The notes under the pieces were generated by a model. That model searched no databases. It saw nothing but the letters and a program-made list of their open reading frames with translations, and was not told where the DNA came from. This document shows positions 1 through 5,972 of a DNA stretch of 9,949 nucleotides, piece after piece (the stretch's first letter is position 1; the number at the start of each line of letters is the position of its first letter). The stretch is from an uncultured Parvularculaceae bacterium (GTDB lineage: Bacteria; Pseudomonadota; Alphaproteobacteria; Caulobacterales; Parvularculaceae), in the NCBI GenBank assembly GCA_947259815.1, contig CAMYNO010000065.1, forward strand, positions 1-9,949, read 5' to 3'. The position numbers were made by a program, and so were the translations under genes.

Positions 1-155
1 AGGCAACCGATCGCATCATTTGTGTCGAACGCTTTTATCGCAGCGGTCAATTCGTCCATAAGCTGATCGTTGAATGCGTTGAGCGCATCTGGCCGGTTCA
101 AGGTAATAACGCCAACAGCGCCGTCAGTTTCCGTCAACAGGCATTCATAAGACAT
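1..155 (-). CDS. Enoyl-CoA hydratase/isomerase (crotonase) family, N-terminal part
   Basis: The minus strand from the ATG at 155-153 reads MSYECLLTETDGAVGVITLN and continues RPDALNAFNDQLMDEL before leaving the window after 51 codons. The beta strand followed by the LNRPDALNAF turn is the usual N-terminus of crotonase-fold enzymes, which bind acyl-CoA thioesters; most are enoyl-CoA hydratases of fatty-acid beta-oxidation. An AAGGA ribosome-binding site lies 7-8 bases before the ATG. The oxyanion-hole and catalytic glutamate region is outside the window, so hydratase cannot be told from isomerase or another crotonase. It is separated from folE by about 160 bases on the same strand, and nothing links it to the flagellar genes. 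Confidence 0.85.
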   Translation of the reverse strand, partial: MSYECLLTETDGAVGVITLNRPDALNAFNDQLMDELTAAIKAFDTNDAIGC

Positions 156-179
156 GAGCAATCCTTACAATTCGAAAGT

Positions 180-230
180 GCGGCCTGAAGCCGCCCTATC
201 CCCCGAGCCGCCTTTTAGGCCGATGGCGGC
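180..230. repeat. Two GC-rich hairpins in the folE / enoyl-CoA hydratase gap
   Basis: The 159-base gap (156-314) holds two inverted repeats. The first is GCGGC-CTGAA-GCCGC at 180-194. The second is GCCGCC (207-212) pairing with GGCGGC (225-230) across a 12-base loop. Neither is followed by a T run in either direction, so they do not look like intrinsic terminators. They could be a folded 3' end of the folE transcript or simply GC-rich spacer. I see no recognisable gene in the gap. Confidence 0.35.
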
Positions 231-314
231 CAAAGCGAAAGCGGTGATGGTTGATGTGACGCAAATCAACGCCTGTCGCAGTGCGGTCCACAGATTCGCG
301 GCGCTGATGGCGGC

Positions 315-908
315 CTAGACCAGCCCGATCAGGCGAATCACTTCCTGGCGCGCCTTATCGTCATCGCGGAAAACGCCCATCATCCGGCTCGTGGTCATGG
401 AGACGCCGGGGGTTTTTACGCCGCGCGCGGTCATACAGGCGTGGGTCGCCTCTATCACGACAGCGACGCCCTGGGGCTCCAGCACTTTTTCAATGCAGTC
501 CGCGATTTCCGCCGTCAGGCGTTCCTGCACCTGCAGCCGTCTGGCGAACGCATTCACGACACGGGCGAGCTTTGAAATACCCACAACCTTGTTCGTCGGC
601 AGATAGGCGACATGAGCCTTGCCGACAATCGGCGCCATGTGATGCTCGCAGTGGGAATGAAACGGAATGTCTTTCAGCAAAACGATTTCGTCGTAACCGC
701 CGACCTGTTCGAATGTCCGCTTCAGGAATGTCTCGGGACACTCCTCATAGCCTTCGAAATATTCAAGATACGCATCGACGACGCGCCGCGGCGTATCCTT
801 AAGGCCCTCCCGGCCCGGATCGTCGCCGATCCAGCGAATGAGTTCCTTTACCGCTTCAAGGGCGCGCGCGCGTTCTTCCGCTGTCCGTTCTCGTACTTGC
901 TGAGCCAT
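315..908 (-). CDS. folE: GTP cyclohydrolase I (FolE)
   Basis: This enzyme converts GTP to 7,8-dihydroneopterin triphosphate, the first step of folate and pterin synthesis, in the cytoplasm. The protein is 197 residues from the chosen start, normal for FolE. The zinc-binding signature is intact: HCEHH, with Cys87 and His90, and Cys158 in HACMTARG. The family blocks [15 protein letters not shown] and [10 protein letters not shown] are also present. Two ATGs lie close together, at 914 and 908. I chose 908 (MAQQVRER) because the purine-rich GCGAGA sits six bases before it but directly abuts the 914 ATG. The frame stays open upstream to 965, but that extension has no FolE similarity. A terminator upstream (998-1025) separates it from the Pal-like gene, so it should have its own promoter in the roughly 90 bases in front. 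Confidence 0.95.
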   Translation of the reverse strand: MAQQVRERTAEERARALEAVKELIRWIGDDPGREGLKDTPRRVVDAYLEYFEGYEECPETFLKRTFEQVGGYDEIVLLKDIPFHSHCEHHMAPIVGKAHVAYLPTNKVVGISKLARVVNAFARRLQVQERLTAEIADCIEKVLEPQGVAVVIEATHACMTARGVKTPGVSMTTSRMMGVFRDDDKARQEVIRLIGLV

Positions 909-923
909 ATTCATTCTCGCTTG

Positions 924-950
924 GGTATCGCAAAACGGCCGGACGATACC
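924..950. repeat. Perfect 7-bp inverted repeat in the folE leader
   Basis: GGTATCG at 924-930 is matched by CGATACC at 944-950, with a 13-base spacer. The arm centres are 20 bp apart, about two helical turns, and the nearer arm ends 15 bases before the folE ATG at 908. The placement would suit a dimeric regulator's operator or an RNA hairpin close to the start codon. I do not recognise it as the site of a known regulator. Confidence 0.4.
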
Positions 951-997
951 GGCGGTCCAGCGCAAAAGCGAGGGCAGCCAACGTCACACCGCATCAC

Positions 998-1025
998 AAA
1001 AAAGCGCACCCGCGAAGGGCGCGCT
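998..1025 (-). terminator. Rho-independent terminator after the Pal-like gene
   Basis: Read on the minus strand, AGCGCGCCC and GGGTGCGCT form a nine-pair stem with one G-U pair and a TTCGC loop, followed by a run of T (998-1002). It lies about 60 bases past the stop codon of the Pal-like gene and ahead of folE, so it separates the two transcripts. The plus strand also ends in CTTTTT after the stem, so it could work weakly in that direction, although no plus-strand gene reads into it. Confidence 0.8.
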
Positions 1026-1084
1026 CTTTTTATTACGGCAGCGGAAGCGCAGCAGATCAGCCGCTTTTCCGGATATTAGGCAAG

Positions 1085-1564
1085 TTAGCCGGCTACATTC
1101 GCAACCGTTGTCGTGGAATTGCGGTTCTGCGACCATGCCGATTCATTCGAACCTTGCGCGACCGGACGTTCCTTGCCGTGCGAAACGCTGCGCAAGCGGC
1201 TGGCGGGAACGCCAAGGCTCACGAGATAGGCTTTGGTCGCCTCTGCGCGGCGGGCGCCGAGGGCGAGGTTATATTCGCGCGTTCCGCGCTCATCGGCGTT
1301 GCCGGCAAGCTGGACGGCGACCGTTGGATTATTGAGAAGCCATTCGGCCTGTTTTTGCAATGTGGCCTGCGCCTGGGCGCTGAGGCTGTATTGATCATAA
1401 CCGAAGAACACGCGATGGCCTGCGTTGACTTCCAGGTCCTGCTGGCTGCCGGCGGCATAGCCGACTTTTTCCATGACCGGTTCGGTCGTATCTACGGCGA
1501 CTTCTTCTGTGGTGGCGCAGCCGGCGACAAGCGCCAGGCCGGCAAAGATAGCAATGTATTTCAT
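1085..1564 (-). CDS. Pal-like peptidoglycan-associated OmpA-family lipoprotein
   Basis: The 159-residue protein begins with a lipoprotein signal peptide: MKYIAIFAGLALVAGC, lipobox LVAGC, lipidated Cys16. After a short linker, an OmpA-like peptidoglycan-binding domain fills about residues 50-150. It carries the core GNADERGTREYNLALGARRA, with the Asp and Arg that bind diaminopimelate in the family. Such proteins anchor the outer membrane to the cell wall and, in the Tol-Pal system, help outer-membrane constriction at division. I started at the ATG at 1564 because the signal peptide begins there; a GTG four codons earlier (1576) is possible. A GGAG lies 11 bases upstream. There is no tolB or cpoB beside it, which is unusual for pal, and the end (QNRNSTTTVANVAG) departs from the usual QNRR-AV ending. 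It may be the main Pal or a paralogue. Confidence 0.85.
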   Translation of the reverse strand: MKYIAIFAGLALVAGCATTEEVAVDTTEPVMEKVGYAAGSQQDLEVNAGHRVFFGYDQYSLSAQAQATLQKQAEWLLNNPTVAVQLAGNADERGTREYNLALGARRAEATKAYLVSLGVPASRLRSVSHGKERPVAQGSNESAWSQNRNSTTTVANVAG

Positions 1565-1679
1565 GTCTGCGAACACTCCGAGCTCGAACTGATTTCCCCG
1601 TCATCGGGCGAGCGCACAGATCGTTAAGCGCCCCCCAGAAAATGTATCATACCGCAAAGCGGCAACCGACGCATCAACG

Positions 1680-1685
1680 ATTATA
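1680..1685 (-). promoter_or_regulatory. Candidate -10 element for the Pal-like gene
   Basis: The minus strand has an exact TATAAT at 1685-1680, about 115 bases before the start of the Pal-like gene, in the otherwise gene-free gap 1577-1753. No good -35 element sits 16-18 bases upstream of it. A second, weaker hexamer (TATGAT, 1651-1646) lies closer to the gene. This is a weak call based on one hexamer. Confidence 0.25.
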
Positions 1686-1753
1686 CACCCAATGTTGCAG
1701 CCGGGTGACTGTCTGATACCGCGATTTCTATGACGAGTCGCCTAATGCGATCA

Positions 1754-2668
1754 TTAAATAAAGTTCAACAGGGACAACTGGCTAGCGTCCGCAAGGGCGC
1801 GGGCCGAGGCCTCGATGGCCAGCTGATCCTGATTAAGACCTGATAAAGCCTCAGCTATATCGACATTTTCGATATCCGCAGCGACCAGTTCCGCCCGCTC
1901 TCGAGTGCGGACATTGCGCTCAACCGCGTCCGCCGCACGGCCCTGCGCCACAGCCGAAAGCCCCTGCTCCTGATAAAGAACATCAGCAATCGCTGCGAAA
2001 GTGTTTGATTTCTCTATCAGAAAATCACGCTGTTCAGCCGTTAGCTCACCCCGAAACGGGCCCAATACGGCTTCGGCGTTGGCAAGTTCGCGAAGCTCAG
2101 CGAACAGATCGCTGGCGATGTCGCTGGCGACAGCGCCGCCATCGACAAAAACGCCTTCCTCAACCGCGAGGCTCGTTCGCTCGCCTTCGTTGAACAGCGA
2201 TGCAATCGAGGCAGCCGCGCCGATATCCCCGAGGGTCTGCGCTGTAACCGGCGGCTGCGCCCCATCCGCGCCGCCGAAAACATAGCTCCCGGCGAGATCG
2301 ACATTGAGGGCGGAAATAATCCGTTGCGCGGCGATCTCCAGATCCGGCGTCAACTGCTCCGCATTCCCCACAGCGAGCGTGCGGGTGAAGGCGGCGCGCG
2401 CTTCTTCGACCCCATCGGAAATACCTTCAAGGCTCGCCCCTTGCGTTTCCAGCCGGGTCAACGCGATCGACGCTGCATTCTCAAATGCTCCGGCGCGAGC
2501 AATGACGCCATCGGCGGAAACCAGCCGCAACGCATCCGCGCCATATTCACCGTAGGTCTGAAAACGATCCCCCGATGCAAGCTGTATCTGACGGGTCTGG
2601 GCCGCGGCCTGTGCATTCTGAAAACCCTGAAGAAGGATTTGCTGCATGCCAAGATCATAAATACGCAT
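1754..2668 (-). CDS. flgL: Flagellar hook-associated protein 3 (FlgL)
   Basis: FlgL is the second of two junction proteins that join the hook to the flagellin filament; it is exported by the flagellar type III apparatus and has no signal peptide. The 304-residue protein has the flagellin-like plan: an N-terminal helix (MRIYDLGMQQILLQGFQNAQ) rich in Gln and Ala, a variable middle, and a C-terminal helix ending ASQLSLLNFI, the usual close of FlgL proteins. The segment DIENVDIAEALSGLNQDQLA before it matches the D0/D1 return helix. At 304 residues and next to flgK it is FlgL rather than flagellin. It starts 12 bases after the flgK stop, so the two are co-transcribed. The ribosome-binding site is weak (GGATAG). 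No clear terminator follows it before the Pal-like gene, which lies on the same strand. Confidence 0.93.
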   Translation of the reverse strand: MRIYDLGMQQILLQGFQNAQAAAQTRQIQLASGDRFQTYGEYGADALRLVSADGVIARAGAFENAASIALTRLETQGASLEGISDGVEEARAAFTRTLAVGNAEQLTPDLEIAAQRIISALNVDLAGSYVFGGADGAQPPVTAQTLGDIGAAASIASLFNEGERTSLAVEEGVFVDGGAVASDIASDLFAELRELANAEAVLGPFRGELTAEQRDFLIEKSNTFAAIADVLYQEQGLSAVAQGRAADAVERNVRTRERAELVAADIENVDIAEALSGLNQDQLAIEASARALADASQLSLLNFI

Positions 2669-2680
2669 GGAGACTATCCG

Positions 2681-4036
2681 TTATAAAATGTTCAGGAGCG
2701 ATTCAAACAACTCATCCACCGCCGCGATAACCCGCGCATTGGCGTTATAGGAACGCTGGAAGAGAATGAGGTTTGACAGTTCTTCGTCGAGATTGACGCC
2801 GCCATCGGCGATGCGCCGAAGTTCGATTTCCTGGGCGAATCGCTCCGCTGACACGCTGCGTTCGCCGGCGCTGAGCGATGCCGCGCCAATCTGCGAGACC
2901 GCTTGCGTGACGGCCTGTGTTGACGGCGCATTGCCAAGCGATGCAATGGCGCCGGCGCCGCGCCCGTCATTGGCGCCCCCGGCCTGTCCCGCCGACGGAC
3001 GCGCGACCGCCAGTTGAGAAGGATCGCCGGCAATCGCGGAATTGACCGTGAACAGACCATTGGCCTCAACGATCAGCGGCGTTGTCATTGGCGCGCTCGC
3101 GCCGACGGAGGCGTTCAATGCGTATGCTGCATTGATATCGTCCGCCGCGCCTTGCGCGGCGTCGGCGACAATCGCTCTTAATGCCGGCAGGTCGCTGTTG
3201 CGCAATTGTAAAAGCCCGCCAATTTCGCCGCTGCTGATCGACGCATTGATATCCGCCGCGCTCAGGGTCAGCGCCCCGGTGTCGGGATCGACGGTGGAAA
3301 GCGCAATCGTCGCCGTCGCGCCGCCGGTATATGTCAACGCAGAATAACCGCCCGCATTCGCCAGCAATCGCCCATCCGTAGTCGACACCGTAACGCGGCC
3401 GTCCTCGGCGCGGGAAACCGAAATGTCGAGAAGGCCGGAGAGTTCTTTCAAGCGCGCATCGATCTCGTCGCCGGCGCTGTTTGAATCCGGCGCGATCAGG
3501 TTCAGCCGGAAAATATCTTCCAGCAATTGGTTAGCCCGCGCGCTCTGGGCGTTCAGGCGCGCATCCGCCGCTGTCGCCTCGCTGTCGATTGCGGCCAGCG
3601 TGCGCGAGAATGCAGCGAACGCCTCCTCAAGCCTCGACACGGCGACCGCCTTGGCGGCAACGGAATTTGGCGTGGCGGAAAGCTCCGCAAAGGACGCATA
3701 GGCTTCGCTCAAGGCGGTCGCGAAATCCGCATTGTCGCCCGGCGTTCCCAGCGATCCCTCAACCCGCGACAGAGCGTCGGCGATGGCCGTAAGCGAGGCC
3801 GCATCAGACTGGCTGGAAAAGCCCGCGCCCTGAAGAAAGCGGTCGGCGCCAGCGCGCGAAATCTCGACCGAAACGCCGGAAAACTGATCCGGTATGGCGT
3901 CTGTGAAGAAATTCACCTCGCGCCGGGCGAAATTCTCCGTGTTTACATTGGCGATATTTTCCGACGTCGCGGCAATCGCCTGCTGATTGGCGAACAGCCC
4001 CGATACGGCGGTGTTAAGGGCGACGGCAAGGCTCAT
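2681..4036 (-). CDS. flgK: Flagellar hook-associated protein 1 (FlgK)
   Basis: FlgK sits at the distal end of the hook and, with FlgL, makes the junction on which the filament grows. The protein is 451 residues. Residues 1-45 carry the rod/hook-family N-terminus (LNTAVSGLFANQQAIAATSE, then NIANVNTENFARRE). The last 40 residues (LDEELSNLILFQRSYNANAR, then a helix to ESLLNIL) are the matching C-terminal helix, which pairs with the N-terminus in the D0 domain. The start is the ATG at 4036, with GGGGAG ten bases upstream. An in-frame GTG at 4066 would add ten residues foreign to the family and would run into a regulatory palindrome, so I rejected it. It heads the flgK-flgL operon, served by the sigma-54 promoter at 4203-4218 through a leader of about 155 bases. 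Confidence 0.95.
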   Translation of the reverse strand: MSLAVALNTAVSGLFANQQAIAATSENIANVNTENFARREVNFFTDAIPDQFSGVSVEISRAGADRFLQGAGFSSQSDAASLTAIADALSRVEGSLGTPGDNADFATALSEAYASFAELSATPNSVAAKAVAVSRLEEAFAAFSRTLAAIDSEATAADARLNAQSARANQLLEDIFRLNLIAPDSNSAGDEIDARLKELSGLLDISVSRAEDGRVTVSTTDGRLLANAGGYSALTYTGGATATIALSTVDPDTGALTLSAADINASISSGEIGGLLQLRNSDLPALRAIVADAAQGAADDINAAYALNASVGASAPMTTPLIVEANGLFTVNSAIAGDPSQLAVARPSAGQAGGANDGRGAGAIASLGNAPSTQAVTQAVSQIGAASLSAGERSVSAERFAQEIELRRIADGGVNLDEELSNLILFQRSYNANARVIAAVDELFESLLNIL

Positions 4037-4065
4037 GGGCGCAACGCTCCCCGGCGAAATGCGCA

Positions 4066-4080
4066 CGGCAGGAATTGCCG
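4066..4080. promoter_or_regulatory. FlbD-like (ftr) box 1, in the flgK leader
   Basis: CGGCA-GGAAT-TGCCG is a perfect 5-bp inverted repeat with a 5-base centre. It shares its sequence with boxes at 4097-4113, 4249-4265 and 7727-7743, giving a common form CCGGCA-RRAWW-TGCC. In Caulobacter, the sigma-54 activator FlbD binds GC-rich ftr palindromes of this general form at flagellar promoters; I assign the box by that resemblance and by context. It lies about 110 bases downstream of the predicted flgK transcript start. Confidence 0.65.
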
Positions 4081-4096
4081 ACCGGGTAATTCACTC

Positions 4097-4113
4097 CGGG
4101 CATTTCCTGCCGG
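4097..4113. promoter_or_regulatory. FlbD-like (ftr) box 2, in the flgK leader
   Basis: On the minus strand it reads CCGGCA-GGAAA-TGCCCG, nearly the same sequence as box 1 but in opposite orientation. The centres of boxes 1 and 2 are 32 bp apart, close to three helical turns, so two dimers could sit on the same face of the DNA. The pair, downstream of the flgK promoter, resembles the ftr2/ftr3 pair reported for the Caulobacter flaN-flbG region. Confidence 0.6.
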
Positions 4114-4202
4114 TCGCGCGCTTGCGCGGTCCCTGGGCCGTAATGTCTGCGCGGTTTTGCTCATTTCTTCTATCCACAGGCGCGATGACTCAACACAATT
4201 AT

Positions 4203-4218
4203 TGCAACTGGTTTGCCA
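4203..4218 (-). promoter_or_regulatory. Sigma-54 promoter for flgK-flgL
   Basis: The minus strand reads TGGCAAACCAGTTGCA, compared with the sigma-54 consensus TGGCACG-N4-TTGCW. GG and GC are 10 bases apart as required, and only two of the defined bases differ. Transcription would start near 4192, giving flgK a leader of about 155 bases that contains FlbD-like boxes 1 and 2. Box 3 lies a further 30-50 bases upstream of the promoter. Confidence 0.8.
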
Positions 4219-4224
4219 GTTGCA
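4203..4224. repeat. Perfect 9-bp inverted repeat enclosing the flgK sigma-54 promoter
   Basis: TGCAACTGG (4203-4211) and CCAGTTGCA (4216-4224) are perfect inverted copies around a TTTG centre. Because of the symmetry, the plus strand also carries a GG-N10-GC element (TGGTTTGCCAGTTGCA, 4209-4224) that overlaps the minus-strand promoter. The plus-strand version lacks the C after GG and is therefore the weaker match. Confidence 0.75.
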
Positions 4225-4248
4225 TCGCCGCTGACATTCTCTGCCGAC

Positions 4249-4265
4249 CCGGCAGGAATTGCTTG
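4249..4265. promoter_or_regulatory. FlbD-like (ftr) box 3, between the divergent promoters
   Basis: CCGGCA-GGAAT-TGCTTG shares a 13-base run (CGGCAGGAATTGC) with box 1, although its right arm is degenerate. It is upstream of both sigma-54 promoters: about 30 bases behind the flgK promoter and about 75 bases behind the fliK promoter at 4341-4355. The latter is a common distance for a sigma-54 enhancer. Confidence 0.55.
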
Positions 4266-4340
4266 GCTATTTTTTCCGTATACGCTCCTTTTTAGATTTC
4301 GTTAGCAATAAAAGAACCGGTTATTGCTCGTCTTTCGTCT

Positions 4341-4355
4341 TGGCCCGGCGCTTGC
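4341..4355 (+). promoter_or_regulatory. Sigma-54 promoter for the fliK-flgD-flgE hook operon
   Basis: TGGCCCG-GCGC-TTGC matches the sigma-54 consensus TGGCACG-N4-TTGC at all defined positions but one, with exact GG-N10-GC spacing. Transcription would start near 4367, giving a leader of about 21 bases before the ATG at 4388. The AT-rich stretch upstream (about 4267-4335) could allow DNA bending, but I do not see a clear IHF site in it. Confidence 0.8.
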
Positions 4356-4387
4356 GACTGTTCGCGCGTAGTCTTTTCACGAGTCGC

Positions 4388-5281
4388 ATGATCGAAACCG
4401 CCGCCATTCTTCTGACGCCGACAACGCCGGAGCCATCCGCGCCGAAGCGTGACGATATACCGGGGTTTTCCTTCGCTGACGCCATGGGCGCGTTGACGGC
4501 GAACGCCGCACAATCGCTGGAAACCCATGGCGGCGCCTCACGCAACGCATTCGTCGGCTCAAATACCGTTGAAACAAATGACGGCGCCGTGGGCTCTGCA
4601 CGCCGTGAGGGAGCGCCCGCCGGCGCTGGCGCCCCGACCCATGAACCGGCGACGAAGCGCGAAGCGCCGACTCACTTGCAAACCCTGCAGACCAATCCCC
4701 AGGACACCCCACGCGCCGCCGCCGCACCGCTCACGATTGCCCTTCAAACAGCACAGACTTCGTCAACACCCGTCGCGGCGCAAAACAGCGTTCATACGAT
4801 TAAAGGCGATGCTCCAACCCTGCGACCCGCCGAGATCGGCCGGGCGCAAGGATTGAAAGCGCCAAAGGCCCCGGCGCCCATGCAAAGGCCGGCCGCACCG
4901 ACGCAGGAATTTGCACAACTCGTCGCCAAACGCCTTGAGAGCGGCGCCACGCAATTCGAAATGCGCCTCGACCCGCCATCGCTTGGCCGTATCGAAGCGA
5001 ATCTGCGCCTCGCCGATGATGGAGAAAACCTCCTGGTGCTGAAATTCGAAAACCAGTCGGCGATGGATCTTTTCGCCAATGACGAAGCGGCGCTGCGCAA
5101 CGCCCTCTCCTCTTCCGGGTTCGAGTTCGACGGCGAGCGCCTGATCTTCGAACATAGCGGCGAAAACACAGACACCGCCGGCGATGGCAACGAAAAAAAC
5201 CCCGGCATCTATCCGGAACCCACATACGATCCGAAATACGCAGCGCTCTGGTCATCGGGCGCGGTAGATATCCAGATTTAA
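4388..5281 (+). CDS. fliK: FliK-like flagellar hook-length control protein
   Basis: FliK measures the growing hook and switches the type III export gate from hook to filament substrates. The 297-residue protein has the family's two-part design. Residues 1-170 are low-complexity, rich in Ala, Pro, Thr and Gln, as expected for the flexible ruler. Residues about 173-257 form a Flg_hook domain with the diagnostic RLDPPSLGRIEANLRL (193-208). It is shorter than the enterobacterial protein, but alphaproteobacterial FliK proteins vary widely. I start at the ATG at 4388 because the sigma-54 start site is near 4367; the frame is open back to 4259, but most of that stretch would lie upstream of the transcript. 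The ribosome-binding site is weak (ACGAG). Its stop TAA overlaps the ribosome-binding site of flgD, ten bases ahead of that gene. Confidence 0.88.
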   Translation: MIETAAILLTPTTPEPSAPKRDDIPGFSFADAMGALTANAAQSLETHGGASRNAFVGSNTVETNDGAVGSARREGAPAGAGAPTHEPATKREAPTHLQTLQTNPQDTPRAAAAPLTIALQTAQTSSTPVAAQNSVHTIKGDAPTLRPAEIGRAQGLKAPKAPAPMQRPAAPTQEFAQLVAKRLESGATQFEMRLDPPSLGRIEANLRLADDGENLLVLKFENQSAMDLFANDEAALRNALSSSGFEFDGERLIFEHSGENTDTAGDGNEKNPGIYPEPTYDPKYAALWSSGAVDIQI

Positions 5282-5291
5282 GGAACCCATC

Positions 5292-5951
5292 ATGGACATT
5301 GCATCCATCGCCGCCGGCTCCACAGCGTCCGCATCCTCGCGCGCGACGTCGCAACTGACCGCGAATTTCGACACGTTCTTGACCCTGCTGACAACGCAAT
5401 TGCGCAATCAGGATCCACTAGAACCGCTCGATACGGAGAAATTTACCGAACAACTGGTGCAATTCGCCGGCGTCGAGCAATCCATACAAACCAACCAGCA
5501 CCTAGAAGCCCTGCTTGCGCTGCAGACATCGTCCGCCAATGAAACAGCGCTCGCCATGGTCGGACGCGTCGCAACGGTCGATAGCGATCGCGCAGTCCTG
5601 TCTGATGAGGCCGCGCGCTGGACTTATGCGTTGCCGCAGGAAGCCGCCGGCGCCGTTGCCAATATCTATGACAGCGACGGCGCGCTCGTCGCGTCCACTA
5701 CAGTTGCACCCGGCGCCGGATCTCACAACTTCTCATGGGATGGCGAACTGGCCAATGGCGAAAGCGCGCCGGCGGGCGTTTATCGTCTTGAGATAGCCGC
5801 TGTCGGGGCCGATGGCGAAGCCGTTGACGCCGCCATATCGACGCGCGGGCTCGTCGATGCTGTTTCCTTCGCCGCCAATACGCCGACGATTGAAATCGCC
5901 GGTCAGCGTTTCGCTCTTGATCTTGTCCGCCGCATTGACGCAGCGCTTTAA
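5292..5951 (+). CDS. flgD: Flagellar hook cap / assembly scaffold protein (FlgD)
   Basis: FlgD caps the tip of the growing hook, helps FlgE subunits polymerise, and is then replaced by FlgK. The 219-residue protein shows the classic N-terminal motif FLTLLTTQLRNQDPLEPLD (29-47), followed by KFTEQLVQFAGVEQSI (50-65). The C-terminal part has the FlgD Ig-like/Tudor pattern: residues 120-170 include HNFSWDG (145-151) and AGVYRLEI (161-168), the usual FlgD Ig hairpin. An AAGGA ribosome-binding site overlapping the fliK stop precedes the ATG, which indicates tight co-translation. The order fliK-flgD-flgE matches the hook operon known in Caulobacter and other alphaproteobacteria. Confidence 0.95.
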   Translation: MDIASIAAGSTASASSRATSQLTANFDTFLTLLTTQLRNQDPLEPLDTEKFTEQLVQFAGVEQSIQTNQHLEALLALQTSSANETALAMVGRVATVDSDRAVLSDEAARWTYALPQEAAGAVANIYDSDGALVASTTVAPGAGSHNFSWDGELANGESAPAGVYRLEIAAVGADGEAVDAAISTRGLVDAVSFAANTPTIEIAGQRFALDLVRRIDAAL

Positions 5952-5972
5952 TCCTTCAGCGGAGCATTTGAA

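Noticed and set aside
612..1079. Long plus-strand frame of 155 codons over folE
   Set aside because: It is opposite the certain folE gene and crosses the terminator; its protein resembles no family and it has no supported start signal.
1651..1661. CCGC-AAA-GCGG hairpin as a flgL terminator
   Set aside because: It has only four base pairs and no T run after it on the minus strand.
3527..4234. Plus-strand frame of 235 codons opposite flgK
   Set aside because: It is a high-GC shadow of flgK, Arg-rich, and runs through the sigma-54 promoter and FlbD-like boxes.
4259..4387. Upstream extension of fliK to the frame's first start codon
   Set aside because: Most of these codons lie upstream of the predicted transcript start near 4367 and cover the sigma-54 promoter; the residues do not resemble FliK.
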